Of a stretch of 49,361 nt of DNA, positions 16,876-25,358 are shown piece by piece; within the stretch, counting starts at the first letter, position 1; each line of letters opens with the position of its first letter. Made by a program: the position numbers and the translations under genes. Source of the stretch: DYJK01 sp964464825 (GTDB taxonomy: Bacteria > Bacteroidota > Ignavibacteria > Ignavibacteriales > Melioribacteraceae); NCBI GenBank assembly GCA_964464825.1, contig CAYXKL010000004.1, positions 1 to 49,361 of the forward strand, written 5' to 3'. Below the pieces are notes generated by a model. It saw only the letters and a program-made list of their open reading frames with translations, searched no databases and was not told where the DNA came from.

Positions 16876-18186
16876 ATGGAAGAAAAAATTATAAATAATA
16901 GTGATGAGATAATAAATGATGATTTGAATCAAATATTCTCAGCAAAAGAGGAATTACCAAGAGTAAATAAAATGGTTAAAAAAAAACTATCAACTTTGGA
17001 GTATAATGAACTGCTCAATTATCTCTTTAGACTATATACAAAGCAATTAAGGGATGATTCAATGCAAGTTATTGAATTTCTGGGTTCTGCCTCAGCATAT
17101 GAGGTTTGTTTTAATAAAAGTAATATAGATTACTGTAAAGATCTTTGCGGATATTTTTTCTTTGATCCGCTTTATTTGGTTCAAATAGTTTATAATGGCA
17201 AAAGGTACTTTATTACTTTACAAATAATATTCGAAAATGTAGACCATCGATTGGGTACAAGATGTAATTTTATTAATCTGGCAGATATTCACGATGGAAC
17301 ATTGAATTGTAATGATTTCATAACAGACCTGAGATGTAAAGGCTTACGAAACTCATTTCTTAATAATAAGATATTAACAATTAAAAAAAATCCAGCTTAC
17401 GGTGAAGATCTGGTAGAATGTTTGAAAGTCACAGAAATAAAAAAGATTTCACTAAAGGATATATTTATACCTCCTTTAAAGAGAGAGCAATTTGATAGGT
17501 TTATTAATGCAATACAAAATTGGGAGAATGATAATCTGCCATTAAAGTATTTATTGAACGGACCTCCAGGAACCGGAAAGAGTCAATTAATTAATTCGAT
17601 AATAGAGGAGACCAAAGGTAAAATAACAGTCTTTATAATGAATAGTATCAACAGAGGAGACGGTAGAGAAATAACCTTTAGCGAAGTATTTGAATTCTGC
17701 AGCAGTTTTGAGAAGTGTCTGCTTGTAATTGATGATCTGGATCTTTATTTCTCGGATCGTGAAAGAAATTTTGAGAAAAAGGAATTGCAGTATTTTCTTT
17801 CAATTATGGATGGATATTTTCAGAATAATTTGTTTGTTCTTGCTTCAACCAATGATAAGAAAATGGTGGATATTGCCGCATCCAGACCCGGTCGGTTTGA
17901 CTTAATCCTCGATATTGAAGAAATTAATTCAAGTAATTATCTCTCATTGATATTACGAGAGACCAATGATGAACAGATTATTGATTTTTTCACTCCGGAA
18001 CTCCTATCCTCTTTTGCTTTGAAGAAAGTAACTGGTGCATATATTGTCAGTTTAATCAAGCAGCTTAAAAGTGTTAAGAAAAATAGAGGTAATATTAGTA
18101 TAAAAGATTTTGAAGATTATCTGAATTTAACCTACAATGGATTTTATAAGTCGAATGCAGAAAACTTAAAAGCAGTGGGGTTTTAA
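16876..18186 (+). CDS. AAA+ ATPase with novel N-terminal domain
   Basis: 436 residues, started at an ATG behind AAGGAG. Residues 1-195 form a domain I do not recognise, containing FYEVCFN-like strands and several cysteines. The AAA module follows: Walker A GPPGTGKS 229-236, Walker B LLVIDDLD 282-288, sensor 1 ASTND 323-327 with Asn326, and RPGRFD with Arg337/Arg340 as finger candidates. This is the FtsH/CDC48-like classic AAA clade, normally a hexameric remodeller. It is first in a three-gene operon (15-base and 20-base gaps) with a UDG-fold protein and a WYL regulator. What it remodels is unknown. Confidence 0.85.
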   Translation: MEEKIINNSDEIINDDLNQIFSAKEELPRVNKMVKKKLSTLEYNELLNYLFRLYTKQLRDDSMQVIEFLGSASAYEVCFNKSNIDYCKDLCGYFFFDPLYLVQIVYNGKRYFITLQIIFENVDHRLGTRCNFINLADIHDGTLNCNDFITDLRCKGLRNSFLNNKILTIKKNPAYGEDLVECLKVTEIKKISLKDIFIPPLKREQFDRFINAIQNWENDNLPLKYLLNGPPGTGKSQLINSIIEETKGKITVFIMNSINRGDGREITFSEVFEFCSSFEKCLLVIDDLDLYFSDRERNFEKKELQYFLSIMDGYFQNNLFVLASTNDKKMVDIAASRPGRFDLILDIEEINSSNYLSLILRETNDEQIIDFFTPELLSSFALKKVTGAYIVSLIKQLKSVKKNRGNISIKDFEDYLNLTYNGFYKSNAENLKAVGF

Positions 18187-18201
18187 GAAAAGGAGGGAAG
18201 A

Positions 18202-18936
18202 ATGGAAAATTTTAATACGAATTTATTGAAAAGTTATGTCAATGATGAATTGAGGAATTTGTATAAGAAGCATTGGAAAAGTCTTAATGCGGTTTATGAA
18301 ACAGATATTGAACTCGAAGAACAATCAGCAAATCCATTACTCATTTCAATTGTAAATGAAGAAGAATATTCTAATGCTGATATTCGATTACTTATTTTCG
18401 GGCAAGAAACTAATGGTTGGGGGACGGAAAATGGGGTGAACGAAATTGAGAGTATATGTAGGTTGTACGAGGAAGAAATATATTGTAAATATCCTCAGAG
18501 GATAGGTTTAACAGGACAATATTGGATAGGTTTTAATAAATTTTTTTCAATGCTTAAAAATAAATATCCATCTAAAAATGTATATCCAATATGGAATAAT
18601 ATTATTAAAATTGGCAAAAATGATGGTAAAGGACGTCCATCAGATATTATTTATAATATTGAGCGGAATAACTTTCCAGTCATTAAAGAAGAGGTTCGTA
18701 TTCTGAAACCCCATATAATATTATTCTTAACTGGTCCCAATTATGATGAAATAATCAAGAACATTTTTGGGGAAATTAATTTTATGGGTATTCCTCCATT
18801 TACATCGAGGCAATTATCTCGTTTATTTTTGGAAGATGTAGAATATTCGTTTCGTACTTATCATCCAAATTATTTATTAAGAAATAATATTGATAATTAT
18901 TTTACTAAAATTCTTGAAAAAATCTCAATTATCTGA
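18202..18936 (+). CDS. Uracil-DNA-glycosylase-superfamily-like protein
   Basis: 244 residues behind a strong AGGAGGG site. An early strand and loop, LLIFGQETNGWG (65-74), matches the position of UDG motif 1 (GQDPY in family 1); a later strand PHIILFLTGPN (170-180) and the segment TYHPNYL (219-225) match motif 2 (HPS/HPN). The acidic catalytic residue of family 1 is not obvious, with Glu69 the candidate. This supports the fold more than the activity; recognition of an unusual base in foreign DNA is a possible role, by inference. Tightly spaced between the AAA+ and WYL genes. Confidence 0.5.
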   Translation: MENFNTNLLKSYVNDELRNLYKKHWKSLNAVYETDIELEEQSANPLLISIVNEEEYSNADIRLLIFGQETNGWGTENGVNEIESICRLYEEEIYCKYPQRIGLTGQYWIGFNKFFSMLKNKYPSKNVYPIWNNIIKIGKNDGKGRPSDIIYNIERNNFPVIKEEVRILKPHIILFLTGPNYDEIIKNIFGEINFMGIPPFTSRQLSRLFLEDVEYSFRTYHPNYLLRNNIDNYFTKILEKISII

Positions 18937-18956
18937 AATAAATCAGTGACTGATCT

Positions 18957-19772
18957 ATGATACAATCCAAAGACTTCCTAAGACAGTCTGAAATTCTCTC
19001 TTATTGCTTGAATGGAGCTAAGTTTTCCAAAGCCGATTTTGCTGAAATTTATAATGTTACTGAACTGACGATTAACAGAGACCTTAAAACACTTAGGTCA
19101 AACGGAATACAGATTACCAGTCGGAAGGGGAAAGTATATTTATTTGAAAAACCCGCCAAGGATTTATTAGTTAAATATGCTGCAGAATATTTACCAATCA
19201 AACTTAATTCTGAATTACTTTTTTCACAGCTAAAAACATTCGGAAAGTCGGTAGTAAACTTCTATCCATATTTAATATTGATATCCAAAGCAGTGGACGA
19301 GAAAAGATTTATTAGTATACGTTATAAGAGATTATATGATAATATGATTCTTAATTACCGGATAAAACCGATTAGGTTAGTTCAGTCCGGTTACAACTGG
19401 ATCTTACAAGCAATTAAAGAAAATGAAAAGTCCGCAAAATCGTTCTACATAAGCCGGATAGAAAATCTAATAATTCACGATGAAAAGTTTAATCTGATTT
19501 CCATAGCCGATAGTTCAACTAAAAAATATGATATTGTCTTTAAATTCAGTCCAGATGTTGAAGATGAAATAATCTATAAAATCTGGTTCGATGAATTTGA
19601 CTTAACTAAAGATTCTAAAGGATTTATTACACTTAGAACTTCTCAGGAGATCACAAATAAATTAGCTTCCTGGTGTATAAGCTGGTGGGATATGATAGAG
19701 ATAGTTAAACCCAATAAATTGAGAATTTACATTAAAGAAATGATCAAGTGTTTTTCTGAATCTAATTTCTAA
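18957..19772 (+). CDS. WYL-domain transcriptional regulator
   Basis: 271 residues. DeoR-like helix-turn-helix at about 10-62 (FAEIYNVTELTINRDLKTLRS), WYL domain at about 105-180 (YRIKPIRLVQSGYNWILQAI ... FYISRIENL; the WYL triplet is replaced by NWIL), and a WCX-type C-terminal domain. WYL proteins bind nucleic acid or nucleotide-like ligands and regulate many phage-defence operons, such as CapW with CBASS. It closes the AAA+/UDG-like operon, and the twin palindromes before the first gene are its most likely targets, implying autoregulation. Confidence 0.85.
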   Translation: MIQSKDFLRQSEILSYCLNGAKFSKADFAEIYNVTELTINRDLKTLRSNGIQITSRKGKVYLFEKPAKDLLVKYAAEYLPIKLNSELLFSQLKTFGKSVVNFYPYLILISKAVDEKRFISIRYKRLYDNMILNYRIKPIRLVQSGYNWILQAIKENEKSAKSFYISRIENLIIHDEKFNLISIADSSTKKYDIVFKFSPDVEDEIIYKIWFDEFDLTKDSKGFITLRTSQEITNKLASWCISWWDMIEIVKPNKLRIYIKEMIKCFSESNF

Positions 19773-20409
19773 ATCTTTAGTATATCTGGATAGGTCCGGG
19801 TATTCCTACCTTGATTGATGGTACTTTTTTATTTTCGTTGCGAGCCAACGGGGTATCAATAATTTTTGTTCATAAAACACCGATCTATAAAAATCGGAGT
19901 TAGGTTCACTCAACCAGATACCGTTTAAACGCATTTTAAAACCCGCCATGGCACAATCGTACTCTCTCCCGACAAAAAATATATACCCTAAAAACAAAGA
20001 GGGTTTAAAAACGATTTATCGGTAAAAATATTATTTACATGAATCCTACCAGAATATAAAAGGTTAATATTCTGCATAGGTATAATTGTAAAATGAGGAG
20101 ATAATTATTGTTGAGACTAAAATTAGATCACGTGTAATATAAAACCTTGAAGAACGATTACACAATCCTTTTCCAGAAATTTATACAAATCCAATTGAGT
20201 TACTGAAACATGATAGATATGAATTTAAACGTAAGTTAGGTCAGTATAAATCTACTGGCAGTCTAAACGGTGCAGAAGAAAGTCATAAATAATATATATG
20301 ATTATCTGGGAAATGGTGTAAAAAATCACGATCCTTAAAAATTCTGATCTTTTAAGGCAAAATTATTCTTGTAGTTTATATCTATAATAATTATGTCTCA
20401 TATTAAAAA
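19773..20409. other. Gene-poor island stretch
   Basis: No intact gene. Small hairpins occur, for example CCGAT/ATCGG near 19880-19897 and ACCCT/AGGGT near 19985-20010. A 63-codon minus-strand frame (19806-19997) has no start signal worth trusting. A 49-codon plus-strand fragment lies at 20143-20292. Confidence 0.45.
20143..20292 (+). pseudogene. Unidentified coding fragment
   Basis: A 49-codon frame without a start codon encoding protein-like sequence (PFPEIYTNPIELLKHDRYEF, then KRKLGQYKSTGS). Composition resembles a real protein more than random DNA, so it is probably the end of a decayed gene. Family not recognised. Confidence 0.3.
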
Positions 20410-20428
20410 TGTGAGTCATAAACTCACA
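20410..20428. promoter_or_regulatory. AbiEi-type operator 1
   Basis: TGTGAGT-CATAA-ACTCACA, a perfect 7-bp inverted repeat. The same TGTGAG...CTCACA design recurs at 20473. Paired palindromes upstream of the gene are typical of AbiEi antitoxins, which repress their own promoter. Confidence 0.7.
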
Positions 20429-20472
20429 TATCAGATATAGAATATAATTTTAATAATGTTTTATAGGAGTAG

Positions 20473-20491
20473 TGTGAGCTTATACCTCACA
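20473..20491. promoter_or_regulatory. AbiEi-type operator 2
   Basis: TGTGAG-CTTATAC-CTCACA, ending 8 bases before the ATG. Its centre is 63 bp from operator 1, six helical turns. Confidence 0.7.
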
Positions 20492-20499
20492 TCTCAAAT

Positions 20500-20721
20500 A
20501 TGAAAAAACATATATCATATCGTTCATCAGAATTGCTAAACCAGCTTATTCAAAAGGATTTACAATTCTTCAGTCTAAGCGATGCAATGAAAATTCTCAG
20601 TTCAAGTGAACCGGATGCAGTACGCCAATTGCTTGCTGACATGGCGAAGAGGGAATTGCTTTTACGCATCAAGGAGAACTTTTATTTGAAACTGAAGAAG
20701 GTAATTTCACAGAATTTATAA
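20500..20721 (+). pseudogene. Truncated AbiEi-family antitoxin
   Basis: 73 codons. The first 65 residues form the winged-helix N-terminus of type IV antitoxins: FFSLSDAMKIL, then VRQLLADMAKRELLLRIKENFY, where family members usually continue with a G-x-Y turn and another 150 or more residues. Here homology stops at IKENFY and the tail is out-of-frame sequence from a histidine kinase. No AbiEii toxin is present. The DNA-binding part and both operators remain, so the stump might still bind its own promoter. Confidence 0.65.
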
Positions 20722-20750
20722 TTAGACTTCCAAAAAATCAAAAAAAGTAA
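20661..20750 (+). pseudogene. C-terminal tail of a histidine kinase
   Basis: In the frame ending at TAA 20748-20750 the codons read HQGELLFETEEGNFTEFIIR then LPKNQKK. This is the standard end of an HATPase_c domain (HxG.L.FE..EG..TEF.I.LP). It ends 6 bases before the response-regulator gene, as a cognate kinase would. The rest of the kinase is missing, replaced by the AbiEi fragment; the junction lies near 20661-20672. Confidence 0.6.
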
Positions 20751-20756
20751 ATTTTT

Positions 20757-21908
20757 ATGAAACCTATAATTCCCAAAATATTAGTAGTTGATGATGAACC
20801 AGATTTAGAGATATTAATCAAACAAAAGTTCAGAAAAGAAATTAAAGAAGGCAAGTATAATTTCACTTTTGCCGGCAACGGTGTGCAAGCGCTTAATAAA
20901 TTATCAGAGGATCCGGAAATTGAACTTGTGTTAACTGATATAAATATGCCGGAAATGGATGGCTTGACTTTACTTGCTAAAATTAAAGAGTTAAAGAATC
21001 CAATTTTACATTCAGTTATTGTTTCGGCTTATGGTGATATTCATAATATTCGAACTGCAATGAATGGCGGGGCTTTTGATTTTGTTGTGAAACCAATTGA
21101 TTTCACCGATATGGAAATAACTATTAATAAGGCACTTTATAATTTGGATACATTTAAGAAAGCACTGAAATCCCGTGATGAATTAATTGCTGTAAGAAAA
21201 GAACTTGAAGAAGCTAGAGCATTGCAATTATCAATGCTGCCAAAATCAATTCCGCAAATTGATGAAATTAGTCTTGCTGTATTTATGGAAACAGCAAGTG
21301 AAGTTGGCGGTGATTATTATGATTTTTCTTTGAAAAAAGATGGATCATTTAATGTGGCAATTGGAGATGCAACTGGACATGGCATGAGAGCCGGTATTAT
21401 GGTTGCGGTAATGAAAACTCTATTTATTACAAATTCTACCCACCATGATCTTGAGGACTTTTTCAATCTTGCGAATAAAGCAGTCAAATCATTAAATCTT
21501 GGTAGAATGATGATGGCATTTGCACTTCTGAATATTAAAAAGAATCGTGTACAGTTTGTTAATGCCGGAATGCCTCCAATTTTTGTTTATAATAATTCAA
21601 GTAAAAATGTTTTAGAATTTGAAAATCATTTTATGCCTCTAGGTGCAATGGTTGATTCGATTTTCAAAATAACAGAATTTGATGTTAGTAGCGGCGATAC
21701 AATATTAATCCTTAGTGATGGTTTACCAGAATTACAGAACGAGTACAGCCAGCAGTTTAATTACAAAAATGTAAAAGAAATATTTGAAAAAATTGCCGGG
21801 GATGAACCTGAAAGCATAATCGAGCAATTGAAAAATTCTGTAACTGAATGGAAATGCAAAAATGAACACGAAGATGACATAACCTTTGTTGTTATTAAAA
21901 TAAAATAA
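20757..21908 (+). CDS. Response regulator with RsbU-type PP2C phosphatase
   Basis: 383 residues. The receiver domain has acidic pair DD at 12-13 and phosphoacceptor Asp61 in VLTDINMPEMDG. A helical linker of about 130-165 leads into a SpoIIE/PP2C domain with metal-site motifs GGDYYDF and IGDATGHG, plus ILSDGLPE and EDDITFVVIK at the end. Such proteins dephosphorylate STAS antagonists when their receiver is phosphorylated. The STAS gene 55 bases downstream is the obvious substrate, and the RsbW-like kinase at 11944 a likely opponent. Its own kinase gene appears truncated directly upstream. Confidence 0.9.
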   Translation: MKPIIPKILVVDDEPDLEILIKQKFRKEIKEGKYNFTFAGNGVQALNKLSEDPEIELVLTDINMPEMDGLTLLAKIKELKNPILHSVIVSAYGDIHNIRTAMNGGAFDFVVKPIDFTDMEITINKALYNLDTFKKALKSRDELIAVRKELEEARALQLSMLPKSIPQIDEISLAVFMETASEVGGDYYDFSLKKDGSFNVAIGDATGHGMRAGIMVAVMKTLFITNSTHHDLEDFFNLANKAVKSLNLGRMMMAFALLNIKKNRVQFVNAGMPPIFVYNNSSKNVLEFENHFMPLGAMVDSIFKITEFDVSSGDTILILSDGLPELQNEYSQQFNYKNVKEIFEKIAGDEPESIIEQLKNSVTEWKCKNEHEDDITFVVIKIK

Positions 21909-21963
21909 GTAAAATATTTTTTTGTTTGAGTTAATAATCAATTAATAATAAATAGGAGGTAAA

Positions 21964-22302
21964 ATGAAATTCAGCACAAGTGAGATTTACAATGCAGCCG
22001 TAATTTCCTTTAAGGGAAAATTAATGGGAGGTCCGGAGTCTCAGGAATTTCATGATCAGCTTTCTGCTTTTATAGGAGTAGGGAAGAAAAATATCATAGT
22101 AGATCTTAGTGATGTTAAGTATGTAAACAGTTCCGGATTAGGAAATCTTGTCAGAGGATTCAGCTCCGTAAAAGAAGCCGGTGGGCAATTAAAATTAGCC
22201 GGTGTTAGCGATAAAGTGGAAGGAGTTTTATCTATTACTAAATTACTCAGCGTCTTTGAATTATTTAATAATGTTGAAGATGCTGCTAAAAGTTTTCAAT
22301 AA
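21964..22302 (+). CDS. STAS-domain anti-sigma factor antagonist
   Basis: 112 residues behind a strong AGGAGGT. Standard STAS fold with the phosphorylatable region VKYVNSSGLGNLVRGFSS. It forms a unit with the upstream RsbU-type regulator and ends at a strong terminator. Compared with the STAS protein at 12372 it is closer to the SpoIIAA consensus (SSGLG). Confidence 0.9.
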   Translation: MKFSTSEIYNAAVISFKGKLMGGPESQEFHDQLSAFIGVGKKNIIVDLSDVKYVNSSGLGNLVRGFSSVKEAGGQLKLAGVSDKVEGVLSITKLLSVFELFNNVEDAAKSFQ

Positions 22303-22375
22303 GTAATTTAATTACCTTATTATTTATATAATGAAATTATCTTATTGATATTAATAATTAATTAATATCAAATGT

Positions 22376-22408
22376 AAAAGCCCGGTTTAATTCGGGCTTT
22401 TTTATTTT
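22376..22408 (+). terminator. Intrinsic terminator
   Basis: AAAAGCCCG/CGGGCTTTT 9-bp stem with an 8-base loop (22385-22392) and a following T-rich tract; ends the RsbU-STAS unit. Confidence 0.9.
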
Positions 22409-22409
22409 A

Positions 22410-22514
22410 GCAGATGTTAAACGAGAAAGAAGAACGGGTTATGGTTGGTATATGTACGAACCGCAGAAAGTGTTGGATTATTATTATGAAGTATATCCTA
22501 ATAAGGGTAAATGA
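22410..22514 (+). other. Short open fragment, possible gene remnant
   Basis: A 34-codon frame ending at TGA 22512 encodes a Tyr/Trp-rich tail (TGYGWYMYEPQKVLDYYYEV) with no start signal, directly after the terminator. It may be the end of a lost gene. Not recognised. Confidence 0.2.
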
Positions 22515-22544
22515 TTAGTAAAGTGATAATACTAAACTTAGTTT

Positions 22545-25055
22545 TTATTTTATCAATAGTAGTTTTTTAGTTTGTAAATGATCTTTAGTCTGTAATTGAT
22601 AGAAATAGATACCGCTGCTGAAATTTTTACTGTCAAAAATTGCTTCATACCTTCCGGCATTTTTTTCTGTATTTACCAACGTAGCAATTTCTTTTCCTAA
22701 AATATCAAATACTTTGAGTGTTACTAATCCGCTTATCGGCAACTGATAAATAATTTTTGTTGTTGAGTTAAAAGGATTCGGATAATTTTGTTTCAAGTCA
22801 TAATTCGTGATATCAATATTATCGGCAGTATCTAATGGAACAATAAAGTCAACCGCGTTTGACCAATCAGACCATTTCAAATTATGATCGCGGTATTTAA
22901 CTCTATAGTAGTAATCTTTTTCATTTAGGAATAACGACCGGTTGAAAGAGAGTTTTGTTAGATCTATTCCATCATTCAAATTAATAGGATTGTTATCAGA
23001 ATCAACTCCATAAATATTTTTCCAATGAAACAATGAATCTACCAAAGTACTATTAAAGTTTTTATCATCTGTTAATTGAAACCGGACTGTCATTATAGAG
23101 TCCGAACTGATAGGAGTTGTCTTAAATATTATTGAGCTGTTGGTGAATTCTGGTGCCATTGCAATAGGCTTATCAGGTTCTTGCTGATTTATTTTTTTAT
23201 ACCAGCTATCCATTAATTCCGAATTTCTACTTTTACTAAGATTACCTAAACTGTACAGATATGACTGAAAAGTTTTTTCAGCAACATCAATTTCAATAAT
23301 TTGGTAGATATAATGGTCAAGAGAAATGTGAACTTCATGAAAATCAAAATTCTGGAATGCACCCCAACGGTCTATTGGTCCACCGCCACCGCCACCGCAA
23401 ACTATCCTAAAATCTCCTTGTGAATTCTGAGTTTCGGATTCAATCGTTCCTCTTTCAAAACCGTGTGTGTGTCCATATGAGAGCTGTACTACTTTTGAAT
23501 ATTTTTTTAGAATCGGTATTATTTGATTCCGGACATAAATTGATCCACCGTCGGACATCCCATCACCCCATAGTTCCGATACCGGGAAATGATGAACAAT
23601 AATAAAGACAAAATCAATTGATGTGTCAGTTTCAATTTCGGTTAATTTTTTTTCTAACCAATATTTTTGATGAGTGCGGCGTGAGTTTGTTAGATTAGAA
23701 TTTAATCCTATGATTGCAGTATTAGCAATATTCATCGACCAAAATCTTTCAAAGAGAGGATCTGATTTTGGGAAAGCAGAAAAATCATCATACTTCATAT
23801 AAGTGAAGTAATTATTGTCATCTCCCTCATGATTTCCGGGTATGCTCATAGTTGGAATATAAGGTGAGATCGGAGATAGTGGTGCAAAATATTGGTCGGT
23901 CCATTGTGTAATATCATAGCTGGAAACAACAAGATCACCGGAATGAAGAATGAGATTAACTTTATTGTAATAATTGTCACCATATAATTGAATCATTTTC
24001 TTTTTTACTTCTTGTATTAATTTCACAGCCATAGTAGTATCGTTTGCGTGTGTATCACTTAACAGTAAAAATCTTAACTTTCCGTTGTAATCATTTGGAG
24101 GCAGCGTTTTAAAAGAATATACAGAAGAAGACCCACCACCGCTGATCACTTTATAAAAATATTCTGTGTTCGGTTGAAGTCCGGTTAGTTTTACAGTATG
24201 CCAAATGTAAGGTTCAAGTACTATTTCGGAAGTTCCGGTTTCGGATTGTCCTAATGATGTTGTATTTCCGTATTCTACTTTCGTTCCGGTTTGAGTAGAA
24301 TCGTGCCAGCTGATGTAAATCGAATTTTCTGTTGGTGATTGTAAATAAGGAGTGAATAATAGCAGTTTTGAAACATGACCAAATCCACCTAAGGAAAGTA
24401 TTTCATCTGGAGATAATGCATAATCCCAAATAGCAATTTCAGCACAATCGATATCGCCATCTTCTCCATTTTCATCTGCAAAAAGTAGTAAAATATTATC
24501 AAGTGCAAATCTGCCATCGATAGTTTGAACAAAACCGTTAACAATCAAATGACCATCAATATAATAATTTAATTGAGTACCATTTTTTACAGAAACTATT
24601 AACCGATACCATTCATTAGGTTTTATCCAGAAAGTAGAATATCCTGTTGCTTGCACACCAACAAATCCGCTCGGATTTATAAAACATTCAGCATCATTTG
24701 TATTAGTTGGATTTGTTTGGAAAAGACTGACCCAATCAGAATTTTCAGAAATTCTAAAATCGATCTGGAGAGAATATTCGTTAACCTTGGAGCCGCCACC
24801 GTTTGGAAGAATTCCATGGTGCATTTTATAATAACTTCCTTTACCAATCTTTACCGCACCATTACCATAATCAGGTCCATCAATAGACGAATGTGTGCCT
24901 ACAAGTTCTAAATCATTTCCCAAGTTGGATTTTGTAAGATTATCCAAATCATCAAATTTCCACAAACCTTTTGGATTTAGTGTTTGTGTATAGAGCTGAG
25001 TTTGCAGTAAAAAGTATAAAATACTTACTAATAATATTTTTATAGATTTTTTCAA
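22545..25055 (-). CDS. Secreted LamG-metallophosphoesterase with T9SS sorting domain
   Basis: 836 residues starting at TTG (no early ATG exists). Order: signal peptide ending near residue 24; concanavalin/LamG-like domain about 30-215; purple-acid-phosphatase-type Fn3-like domain about 230-320; calcineurin-like phosphoesterase about 325-580; Fn3-like region about 650-740; type IX sorting domain from about 750 (NYPNPFNSTTK ... GIYFYQLQT). Metal ligands are visible: SDTH 333-336, GDL 373-375, GNHE 407-410, HH 488-489, GHTH 528-531. Probably an exported phosphatase or phosphodiesterase; substrate unknown. Confidence 0.88.
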   Translation of the reverse strand: MKKSIKILLVSILYFLLQTQLYTQTLNPKGLWKFDDLDNLTKSNLGNDLELVGTHSSIDGPDYGNGAVKIGKGSYYKMHHGILPNGGGSKVNEYSLQIDFRISENSDWVSLFQTNPTNTNDAECFINPSGFVGVQATGYSTFWIKPNEWYRLIVSVKNGTQLNYYIDGHLIVNGFVQTIDGRFALDNILLLFADENGEDGDIDCAEIAIWDYALSPDEILSLGGFGHVSKLLLFTPYLQSPTENSIYISWHDSTQTGTKVEYGNTTSLGQSETGTSEIVLEPYIWHTVKLTGLQPNTEYFYKVISGGGSSSVYSFKTLPPNDYNGKLRFLLLSDTHANDTTMAVKLIQEVKKKMIQLYGDNYYNKVNLILHSGDLVVSSYDITQWTDQYFAPLSPISPYIPTMSIPGNHEGDDNNYFTYMKYDDFSAFPKSDPLFERFWSMNIANTAIIGLNSNLTNSRRTHQKYWLEKKLTEIETDTSIDFVFIIVHHFPVSELWGDGMSDGGSIYVRNQIIPILKKYSKVVQLSYGHTHGFERGTIESETQNSQGDFRIVCGGGGGGPIDRWGAFQNFDFHEVHISLDHYIYQIIEIDVAEKTFQSYLYSLGNLSKSRNSELMDSWYKKINQQEPDKPIAMAPEFTNSSIIFKTTPISSDSIMTVRFQLTDDKNFNSTLVDSLFHWKNIYGVDSDNNPINLNDGIDLTKLSFNRSLFLNEKDYYYRVKYRDHNLKWSDWSNAVDFIVPLDTADNIDITNYDLKQNYPNPFNSTTKIIYQLPISGLVTLKVFDILGKEIATLVNTEKNAGRYEAIFDSKNFSSGIYFYQLQTKDHLQTKKLLLIK

Positions 25056-25307
25056 ACTATCTAATGCTTCTTTCTAATTATCTAATTACAAAAATAATGA
25101 TTTTTATTATGATTGTTTTGTTTCTTATCGATATCCGTATTAATCTATAATGACAGATATATTCTTATTGTGGTTAAGTATTTCAACGTTCATTTTATTA
25201 TTTTTCATTTCGAAAAGCATCATAGAAAATTTGCTGAAATAAGTATGATTATTTATTGTCTCTAGTGTTCCGAGTAAAATAATTTACCAATCGATAGGAT
25301 TTTCCTT

Positions 25308-25358
25308 ATGCTATATAAACATGAAAGTAATTTATTTAACCGAAGAAATAGTTCCTGA
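25308..25358 (+). CDS. 16-codon upstream ORF (possible leader)
   Basis: ATG 25308 follows TAGGA at a good distance and the ORF ends at TGA 25356-25358, overlapping the next ATG (TGATG). The downstream lipoprotein gene has no clear ribosome-binding site of its own, so translation through this leader could feed it. Too short to judge by composition. Confidence 0.3.
   Translation: MLYKHESNLFNRRNSS

Noticed and set aside
19880..19920. Integron attC-like core motifs (GTTAGGT next to ACTCAAC)
   Set aside because: The two cores are adjacent and in the wrong order and spacing for an attC site, and no integrase gene is present.
19806..19997. 63-codon minus-strand ORF
   Set aside because: No start signal, no recognised motif, and another frame of the same strand is equally open; probably chance.
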